From Desulfobacteraceae bacterium (lineage in GTDB: Bacteria; Desulfobacterota; Desulfobacteria; Desulfobacterales; Desulfosalsimonadaceae): a DNA stretch of 64,000 nucleotides. The notes below the pieces were generated by a model. That model was not told the origin of the DNA. It saw only the letters and a list, made by a program, of their open reading frames with translations, and did no database searches. The stretch spans positions 117,683 through 181,682 of the forward strand of contig JABZFM010000008.1 in NCBI GenBank assembly GCA_014237465.1. The letters run 5' to 3'. Of the stretch, positions 57,798 through 64,000 are shown one piece after another. Made by a program: the position numbers and the translations under genes. Each line of letters begins with the position of its first letter. Position 1 is the stretch's first letter.

Positions 57798-57994
57798 CGT
57801 TCCCCCTAAACATTTTTCAAAAATTCATGGTGTTAATTATATGAACTGACCTGCCCACATTCTATACCACCTTTTAAGTTAGAGCTAAACCCAAATTTTT
57901 TTGTGGATAAATTGATATAGTTGGACAGAAACATACTTGCCTACAATAATGCGATCGTTCAAAGATACCGCACCTTATAACAGACAATCCTTTT

Positions 57995-60900
57995 TTAAAT
58001 CATCCGGCGAATCCGGCTGACCTGATGGTTTAATTTTTTGATTGAAACCGGATAAGCTGTTTTCAGTTCCTGGGCAAACAACGATACTTTAAATTCCTCG
58101 ATCACCCAGTAAAACGCCTCTATGGCCTCTCTTTTTTCTGAAGATGTGGTCGGTTCCAGGCTACCGATCATCTCATTTAAACTGTCGGTAAACGGTTTGA
58201 CATTTGCCGCTTTCTTTCGGTCTTTATCAATATCCGCGCGTCCTCTTTCCGCCCGGACGATGATGGCTTTGATGTATCGGACCAGGTCCGGCATCCGGTC
58301 CATATCGTAGAGTTCAATAAAATTATCCGGCATCAGGCCGGCAAGGGATTTGCGCAGTTCATCAATAAATCCCATCACAACCGGATTGTTTGCAGCAGAA
58401 GTTTCAATGGAATAAAACAGAGAACGGGCCTCTTGATAAACCGTTATCACCGGCAGGATTGACTTTAACAGCACCTGTCCGACGGGAACAAGATGATTCA
58501 CCTGCTGTTGGGCATAATCAAAAAAATCCGCCCGGGTTCGAATATTTCTGCAAAACAGATCCTGAATAACCCGGTCAACCATTTGCTGTTCAATTTGCTT
58601 TTTTCCGCCAAAATAACGGGCCATCTCCGGTGCGTTCGTCGGAAGGGCTATATTTTTTTTAAGAAATTTCAAGTCTTTGGAAAAAAACTGACGATACAGC
58701 TGCCCCACCCCCTCTTTGTGGGCTTTTTCAGCAGCATCTTTATTGCGAAACAGGCGCAGGTTAACGCCCGTACTGTCTTTTTCCAAACCCGGGTATACCG
58801 GGAACGCATTGCCGTTTTTGGCTGTGATATTGATCACCTCCGGCAAATCCTCAAAATCCCATGTTGTCAGCCCTGTTTTTTCCCATCTCCGGCGTTGCTC
58901 CTCAAACCCTTCAAAACGGGATGTTTGGGGAACAGATTGCAGCAGGATGCCTTTATCCCGGCTGGTGCAGATTTCCTCTCCGGACGCATCGGTCAGGGTA
59001 ATTCGCATTTTCAGGTGGCCCGGAAGCTCTTTTTCATTCCAGATACTGGCTGGTATATCCACTTTTAAACGATCATATAAAAACCGACTCAGACAATTAA
59101 TCAAGGCCCCTTGAAACTTCGGCATCTCTTCCATGATCACCTTAACGGTCGCGGCCACTGGCACCAGCTGTTTCCGATACGACTTCGGCAATCCCTTGAT
59201 CAGCTCGGTAATTTTCTCCTCAAGTAGCCCTGGAACGACCCAGTCGGTTGATTCCATTGGTATGAAAGAAGCGGCGGACACCGGCATTTTTACCGTGACC
59301 CCGTCATTGTCCTGGCCGGGTTCAAATCGGTAGGCGCAGTCATACGTTTCCTGCCCCACGGAAATCGTATCCGGAAATAAAGACAACTGCTCATCATCCG
59401 GTGAAACGGATAAAACATCGGATTGCTTCATTTTCAAAAAATCGTCAGATCCTTTTTCCCTGATCCGCTTTTTCAACGTGGGCATGTCATAGACACCGGG
59501 CAATCTTTTCCGGTAAAACTCAAACAGCTCGGTTTCGCTGACCAGAAGGTCCCGTCGCCGGATCCGGTTTTCAATATCACGGACGTCTTCAATTAATGAC
59601 CAGTTATGGGACATAAACGGGAGAACCGTTTTCACATCCCCTTCGATCAAAGCGCTTTGAAAAAAGATTTCCGATGCGACCTCCGGATTTTTCGAGCCAA
59701 AGTGAACCGGTCGGCCGGACACAATGACAAGACCGTACAAGCTCACCTGCTCATCGGCAACCACGGCTCCCCGGTTCCGCTGCCATCTGGGATTCGTATA
59801 GGTATATTTGCATTGAAACCCGCCCAGCGCCTCCAGCCACTCACTACTGACCATGGCCACCCGGCGGGCAAACAATCGAGACGTTTCAACCATTTCCGCG
59901 GCAACAATCCATTGACCGGCCTTGTTAAACAGCCCGGATCCCGGGAAAATCATAGCCTGCCGCTGTTTGGTGGCCTGGTAGATATTTTTCTCCTTTTTGA
60001 CCGCAATATTGCTTAAAAATCCACTCAGGATTGATTTGTGAATGGCGATGTAGTGCGCTGAAAACACGTCATCCGGATTTTCCGCTTTTGCAACGGCTGG
60101 CTGTTTATCAAAATTAAATCCGGACTCTTCGAAAATATCTATAATCTGTTCATGAACATCCTGCCATTCACGCATCCGTTTAAATGACATATAGTGGGTC
60201 TTACAGAATTTTTTCAAATCCCTGGCGCGAATAAACGGCTTTCCTGCTTTCGAATTTTTAAAGCACGCATTCCAGAAATTATACAGGGTAATAAAATCAG
60301 ATGCCGGGTCAATAAACCGCGCATGGACCGCCTCCGCCCGGGTAAATGCCTCCCGTGGTTTTTCCCTGGGATCGGCAATTGTCAGCGCAGATACAATCAC
60401 TGCCACTTCCTTGATGCACCCCTGCTCCCACGCCTCAATCAGCATGCGGGACAACCGGGGCCCCAGTGGAATTCGGGCCATCAACCGTCCCTGGTTTGTC
60501 AACTTAAACGGGGCATTGTCTTTTTTTCTTTTTGAGTTCAAAACAATGGCCCCCAACTCGACCAGCATGTCAAACCCGTCTTTGATCTGCCTTGACGGCG
60601 GCGAATCGACAAACGGAAAGGATTGAATGTCGCCCAGCTTTAATGCAATCATGCGCAGCATGACTTCGGCAAGGTTGGCCCGCAAAATTTCCGGGGGGGT
60701 AAACAAGGAACGATTATTGTAATTCTCTTCTGAAAACAAGCGGATGCAGATTCCGTTTTCCACCCGGCCGCACCGCCCCATCCGTTGATCCGCGCTGCTT
60801 TTTGAAATGGATAATATGGGCAAAGACATGGTCCGGGTTCTTGGATCATAACTGGATATTCTGGCCACGCCCGTATCCACCACATACCGGATCCCCGGAA

Positions 60901-61990
60901 CGGTGATCGATGTTTCCGCAACATTTGTGGCAACGATGATTTTGCGGCCCGCATGGGACGCAAACACCTTCATCTGGTCTGCGGCTGACAGGCGGGCGTA
61001 TAAAGGAAGAATTATCGTGTGACGATATTTTCGACCTTCAAGGTTCTCGCATGTTTCACGAATATCGTGCTCGGTGGGCATAAATACCAGTATGTCACCG
61101 GCATGGTATTGACCGGCAATGCTGTCCACCGCATCCACCGCATGATCCACGATGGTCTGCTCTTCCGAATCATCATCGCCCCCCGCTTTCCAGTAACGCA
61201 CCTCCACCGGAAACATTCGGCCGGAAACTTCAATCACCGGCGCATTATCAAATGCTTTTGAAAACTTTTCCGTATCAATGGTGGCGGACGTCACAATGAG
61301 TTTTAAGTCTTTTCTTTTCTGTAGCAGGGTTCTTAAGATGCCGAGAATAAAATCGATGTTTAAGCTTCTCTCGTGGGCCTCATCAATAATCAGAGTATCA
61401 TAAGCATTTAAATACCGGTCCGACTGGGCCTCGGCCAGCAGGATACCGTCGGTCATCATCTTGATATAGGCGTTCTCCTTACTGGTCCGGTCGGCAAACC
61501 GTATCTTGTAGCCCACAGACTGTCCTAAAGACTCTCCCAGTTCGTCTGAAATCCGCTGGGCCACCGTCATGGCGGCAATCCGCCTGGGCTGGGTACATCC
61601 GATCAGCCCCTCAATGCCCCGGCCGGCCTCTATGCAAAACTTGGGCAGCTGCGTGGTTTTTCCGGAACCTGTTTCACCGGATACAATCACCACCGGATGC
61701 TTTTGAATCGCTTCGATGATGTCTTTTCTTCTATCCACAATCGGCAAATTTTCATCATAGGAGATTTTCGGACGATGGCGCAGACGGTGTTTTTTATGAT
61801 CAATGGAAGCCCGGAGCTTTTTTTCTAAATTATTGATTTTGTTTAATAATTTCTTGTCACCTGACGCCCCCTGTTTACTCTGTCGAATCCGTTTAATCTC
61901 CCGCAGCACGGCATGCCGGGTCTTATGCATAGCGTCGGGCAGCAATTGTTCAATTTTTTTGAGCCGGGGGGTTAAGGTTTCAATATTCAT
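57995..61990 (-). CDS. hrpA: ATP-dependent RNA helicase HrpA
   Basis: 1331 residues, as in E. coli HrpA (about 1300). Walker A is VSGETGSGKTTQLPKFC, then TQPRRIAA, the DEAH box IIDEAHERSLNIDF, VTSATID, ATNVAETSITVPGIRYVVDTG and QRMGRCGR. The winged-helix, ratchet and OB-fold regions follow, and the long DUF3418 C-terminal part (from about 650) is present, which separates HrpA from smaller HrpB-type helicases. It unwinds RNA and rescues stalled ribosomes. It is a single gene on the minus strand. ATG start; no clear ribosome binding site. Confidence 0.95.
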   Translation of the reverse strand: MNIETLTPRLKKIEQLLPDAMHKTRHAVLREIKRIRQSKQGASGDKKLLNKINNLEKKLRASIDHKKHRLRHRPKISYDENLPIVDRRKDIIEAIQKHPVVIVSGETGSGKTTQLPKFCIEAGRGIEGLIGCTQPRRIAAMTVAQRISDELGESLGQSVGYKIRFADRTSKENAYIKMMTDGILLAEAQSDRYLNAYDTLIIDEAHERSLNIDFILGILRTLLQKRKDLKLIVTSATIDTEKFSKAFDNAPVIEVSGRMFPVEVRYWKAGGDDDSEEQTIVDHAVDAVDSIAGQYHAGDILVFMPTEHDIRETCENLEGRKYRHTIILPLYARLSAADQMKVFASHAGRKIIVATNVAETSITVPGIRYVVDTGVARISSYDPRTRTMSLPILSISKSSADQRMGRCGRVENGICIRLFSEENYNNRSLFTPPEILRANLAEVMLRMIALKLGDIQSFPFVDSPPSRQIKDGFDMLVELGAIVLNSKRKKDNAPFKLTNQGRLMARIPLGPRLSRMLIEAWEQGCIKEVAVIVSALTIADPREKPREAFTRAEAVHARFIDPASDFITLYNFWNACFKNSKAGKPFIRARDLKKFCKTHYMSFKRMREWQDVHEQIIDIFEESGFNFDKQPAVAKAENPDDVFSAHYIAIHKSILSGFLSNIAVKKEKNIYQATKQRQAMIFPGSGLFNKAGQWIVAAEMVETSRLFARRVAMVSSEWLEALGGFQCKYTYTNPRWQRNRGAVVADEQVSLYGLVIVSGRPVHFGSKNPEVASEIFFQSALIEGDVKTVLPFMSHNWSLIEDVRDIENRIRRRDLLVSETELFEFYRKRLPGVYDMPTLKKRIREKGSDDFLKMKQSDVLSVSPDDEQLSLFPDTISVGQETYDCAYRFEPGQDNDGVTVKMPVSAASFIPMESTDWVVPGLLEEKITELIKGLPKSYRKQLVPVAATVKVIMEEMPKFQGALINCLSRFLYDRLKVDIPASIWNEKELPGHLKMRITLTDASGEEICTSRDKGILLQSVPQTSRFEGFEEQRRRWEKTGLTTWDFEDLPEVINITAKNGNAFPVYPGLEKDSTGVNLRLFRNKDAAEKAHKEGVGQLYRQFFSKDLKFLKKNIALPTNAPEMARYFGGKKQIEQQMVDRVIQDLFCRNIRTRADFFDYAQQQVNHLVPVGQVLLKSILPVITVYQEARSLFYSIETSAANNPVVMGFIDELRKSLAGLMPDNFIELYDMDRMPDLVRYIKAIIVRAERGRADIDKDRKKAANVKPFTDSLNEMIGSLEPTTSSEKREAIEAFYWVIEEFKVSLFAQELKTAYPVSIKKLNHQVSRIRRMI

Positions 61991-62303
61991 CTGTTTTCAT
62001 TAATTCATATATGGATTTTAAAACACCCACAGGGTGAAAGATCAGTATATTTCTATTCGCACAATTCATCAGCTTTCATTACGCATGGTATTCCTTTACA
62101 ACAGCTATTTTATGATGCGAAACTTTTTTTTCAATATCCCCAAACAGACCAGGAGGCAATATAAACTTTTTGACAAACACGTTGCGGATAAGATATTTTT
62201 TGGGATCGGATTTCGTAAAATCACAATATAATGTAAAACTTCATTTCATCGTGTTCAAGTTGGATGCAGGAGTTAAGATTGTGCAAACCACAGGAACAAC
62301 GCC
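61991..62303. other. intergenic region between divergent hrpA and a barrel-like gene
   Basis: 313 bases. A 65-codon ORF (62034-62231) is present but lacks a ribosome site and has a random-looking composition, so it is not called. Nothing else is recognised. Confidence 0.35.
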
Positions 62304-63005
62304 TTGAGGAATATAATTCAAAAAATTAATACAACTCAACTGATTCATTGCCTCCCTATTATCGGATTAATACTTCTGATTATGGCTTTAAATCCAACCG
62401 GATATGCCTATGGTTCCGAATTTCCCCTTCATTGTCAAGCGATGGGGATGAGTATGACGCTTGAGGAAGATGATGTCAATGTTGACGGCGATGATTATCA
62501 CTTTTACCTCTTTGGCGCCGCCGCCCAGCGCCCCTATCATAAAAACAGGCTGGAGTACGGCATAGAGGGCGGATTGATGTTCAGCATGGAAAATGATACC
62601 CGGCTGGTTGAAATTTCAAGCGGCCCGGACGGCGGAACCATAAAAGTTGAATTTGAAAACCAAATGTTGCTGATTGATTATTTTGGGGGCGGCTATGTCG
62701 GTTTTTGTCTCACAAAACGCCTGCGCCTTTATGCCGGTGCCGGGCCTTTGATCGTTTATGGGAGAAGAGCATTTGACCCGGAAAAAAACGAAGATGAATC
62801 AATCAAATCGGAAGTTGAGTCCAAACTGTCGGCAGGCTTTTACGGCCGTACAGGCATCGAGTTTAAGATCACCGACAATTTCATGCTCGGAGCAGGCATC
62901 CGGGCGCTGACATCCGGCCTTAAATTTAAAGAACCGGCAGGAAAAATCCAGTATGAAGGCATCCAGTATGTTTTCAGTATTTCTTATGAAATTACATCTT
63001 TTTAA
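62304..63005 (+). CDS. outer-membrane beta-barrel-like protein
   Basis: 233 residues from a TTG; no ATG occurs before residue 27. A signal peptide (hydrophobic LIHCLPIIGLILLIMALNP) is followed by a mature part of alternating short strands rich in glycine and aromatic residues (LEYGIEGGLMFSM, LLIDYFGGGYVGFCL, LRLYAGAGPLIVYG, SAGFYGRTGIEFKI), ending in SISYEITSF with a C-terminal phenylalanine, as expected for an outer-membrane barrel. An acidic loop (EEDDVNVDGDD) lies near the start. The family is OmpA/Omp-b-brl-like at most. It precedes the yjbQ-type gene by 98 bp. Confidence 0.6.
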   Translation: MRNIIQKINTTQLIHCLPIIGLILLIMALNPTGYAYGSEFPLHCQAMGMSMTLEEDDVNVDGDDYHFYLFGAAAQRPYHKNRLEYGIEGGLMFSMENDTRLVEISSGPDGGTIKVEFENQMLLIDYFGGGYVGFCLTKRLRLYAGAGPLIVYGRRAFDPEKNEDESIKSEVESKLSAGFYGRTGIEFKITDNFMLGAGIRALTSGLKFKEPAGKIQYEGIQYVFSISYEITSF

Positions 63006-63103
63006 ACGGATAGAATTATCTGTTGGTTGCGGCCAGGTTTTCCATCCCCTGCAATTTTCAGGCTTCAACCCGATCCCAAACAGTCATTATCACAGGAGCT
63101 AAA

Positions 63104-63520
63104 ATGAAAAGCTTTCGCAAGGAACTTTTTTTTCAAGTCCCCACAAGACGCGCGTTTATCAATATCACCCCTGACGTGGAAGCCTGCCTGATGCAAAGCG
63201 GCATCAAAGAAGGTCTGGTCCTTGTCAATGCCATGCACATTACCGCATCCGTGTTCATCAATGACGATGAATCCGGTCTTCACCATGATTATGAAAAATG
63301 GCTGGAAAAACTCGCCCCTCACGAGCCGGTTTCCCAATACCGGCACAATGTGGGCGAGGATAACGCGGATGCTCATATGAAACGCCAGATCATGGGCCGG
63401 GAAGTGGTTGTGGCCGTCACGGAAGGCCGCCTTGACTTTGGCACATGGGAACAGATTTTTTACGGGGAGTTTGACGGCCGCCGCCGCAAACGGGTGCTGG
63501 TAAAAATCATCGGTGAGTAA
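63104..63520 (+). CDS. YjbQ/UPF0047 family protein
   Basis: 138 residues from the ATG at 63104, fixed by AGGAG 6 bases before it. [41 protein letters not shown] and [17 protein letters not shown](RR) are the family signature, with conserved histidines and aspartates at the oligomer interface. E. coli YjbQ has weak thiamine-phosphate synthase activity; the physiological role is unclear. Confidence 0.85.
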   Translation: MKSFRKELFFQVPTRRAFINITPDVEACLMQSGIKEGLVLVNAMHITASVFINDDESGLHHDYEKWLEKLAPHEPVSQYRHNVGEDNADAHMKRQIMGREVVVAVTEGRLDFGTWEQIFYGEFDGRRRKRVLVKIIGE

Positions 63521-63531
63521 TACCGAATATA

Positions 63532-63571
63532 AGCCGCGGAATTAATGAGCGGCTGCAATACTGTACAGTAT
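63532..63571. promoter_or_regulatory. hairpin and 14-bp palindrome after the yjbQ-type gene
   Basis: AGCCGC (63532-63537) pairs with GCGGCT (63549-63554). Directly after it, ATACTGTACAGTAT (63558-63571) is a perfect 14-bp palindrome of the kind bound by a dimeric repressor. It may instead be part of a termination structure. Bases 63572-63790 show no other feature. Confidence 0.35.
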
Positions 63572-63790
63572 CAAGCTGTGCTTGGGTTTTCAATACCCCA
63601 AAAAAATGTACAATTCCAGCATTTTCCCATAATTTAAATGATGATTTCGATATTTCTTTTAAAGCAACATATTGTGTCAATCACGATAATAGAAAAATGC
63701 TGACTTTTATCGACTGCTTCACTGCAAAAAATTCCGCAATACTGTCGTTTTTAGCCACATTGCATAGTCCTAACCTCCAACAACCCATCC

Positions 63791-63838
63791 TTGACAATAC
63801 AATTTTAACGACGTATACTATTATTGTTTTAATACGTC
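63791..63838 (+). promoter_or_regulatory. promoter and operator of the terminal antitoxin gene
   Basis: TTGACA at 63791-63796 and TATACT at 63814-63819 are exactly 17 bp apart, the best sigma-70 promoter in the window. GACGTAT (63810-63816) and ATACGTC (63832-63838) form a 7-bp inverted repeat over the -10 and the start site, suited to autorepression by the ribbon-helix-helix protein encoded next. Confidence 0.65.
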
Positions 63839-63860
63839 AAATTTAATATTGAGGTAAAAT

Positions 63861-64000
63861 ATGAATACGAAACTCACACTGCGACTTGAGGAGGAGTTGA
63901 TCAAGTCGGCAAAAAACCACGCAAATATTATCGGTAAATCCGTTTCTCAAATGGTAGCGGACTATTTTTATTTACTTGATAAAAAATCTTTTAAAAAGCC
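63861..64000 (+). CDS. ribbon-helix-helix antitoxin (DUF6364-like), 3' end outside window
   Basis: The visible 46 residues are MNTKLTLRLEEELIKSAKNH, ANIIGKSVSQMVADYFYLLD and KKSFKK. The strand TKLTLRL and helix pair around GKSVSQMVADYF are a ribbon-helix-helix fold as in DUF6364 antitoxins, which usually precede a PIN-domain (VapC-like) RNase. GAGG lies 7 bases before the ATG. The partner would lie beyond the window edge. Confidence 0.65.
   Translation, partial: MNTKLTLRLEEELIKSAKNHANIIGKSVSQMVADYFYLLDKKSFKK

Noticed and set aside
62034..62231. 65-codon plus-strand ORF
   Set aside because: No ribosome binding site, no family resemblance and a composition like the surrounding AT-rich spacer.

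Overview
The window reads as an ordinary chromosomal stretch of a Gram-negative, anaerobic-looking bacterium, most likely a sulfate-reducing Desulfobacterota relative (Desulfobacterales). This is inference from gene content: GatCAB amidotransferase genes, a GlnB/GlnE/NifA-type nitrogen set, an acyl-CoA synthetase next to a CoA-transferase-GNAT fusion, a MEMO-family protein, many lipoproteins, and intergenic spaces filled with short palindromic repeats. No rRNA, tRNA or CRISPR array was recognised.

Layout. 1-8.9 kb: end of an alpha/beta hydrolase, a TRL-like lipoprotein, a NifA-type sigma-54 activator, glnB, a PilZ protein, then a minus-strand block of deaminase, methyltransferase and glnE. 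9.3-15.1 kb: a hydantoinase-A-like ATPase paired with a histone-deacetylase-fold protein carrying a zinc ribbon, epmA, a lytic transglycosylase and a YkgJ-type cysteine-cluster protein. 15.2-17.1 kb: an AbiE-type toxin-antitoxin locus whose nucleotidyltransferase gene is broken. 17.1-23.9 kb: argS, a SPOR protein, gatC, gatA, a 58-residue protein and mutL, all on the plus strand. 24-33 kb: a transglutaminase-like protein, an ABC exporter pair, DUF2889, trmO, a deleted FAD-dehydrogenase remnant, a SHOCT lipoprotein, a deaminase and an RluA-type pseudouridine synthase. 33-33.6 kb: a BrnT/BrnA toxin-antitoxin pair with a palindrome over its promoter. 33.7-46 kb: gatB (minus), DUF2065, queA, tgt, a NifU-like protein, an aminotransferase, a MEMO protein, an acyl-CoA synthetase, a CoA-transferase-GNAT fusion and a glycosyltransferase.

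46.3-56.9 kb is the most unusual part. Two tandem minus-strand paralogues have the plan zinc ribbon, class III cyclase, AAA ATPase, TPR. Both share the same internal deletion, which splits each into two ORFs overlapping by ATGA. The downstream paralogue is cut in two by a 3.75 kb IS21-family element, bounded by 13-bp perfect inverted repeats and a 4-bp duplication. That element encodes an IstB ATPase and an 887-residue IstA in which the DDE transposase is fused in frame to a DnaG-type primase core (degenerate zinc finger, TOPRIM). I consider this fusion the best candidate for an undescribed system here.

57-64 kb: a cysteine-rich membrane protein, hrpA, a beta-barrel-like protein, a YjbQ protein and the start of a ribbon-helix-helix antitoxin gene cut by the window edge.

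Running through the window are at least eight copies of palindromic MITE/REP-like elements of about 100-170 bp, with ends resembling TGATGGCTTCGTAAAAAGTC. Seven share a TGCGTTG/CGCCTTG-type core, or something close to it. They sit directly against gene ends, and two of them touch or supply stop codons.
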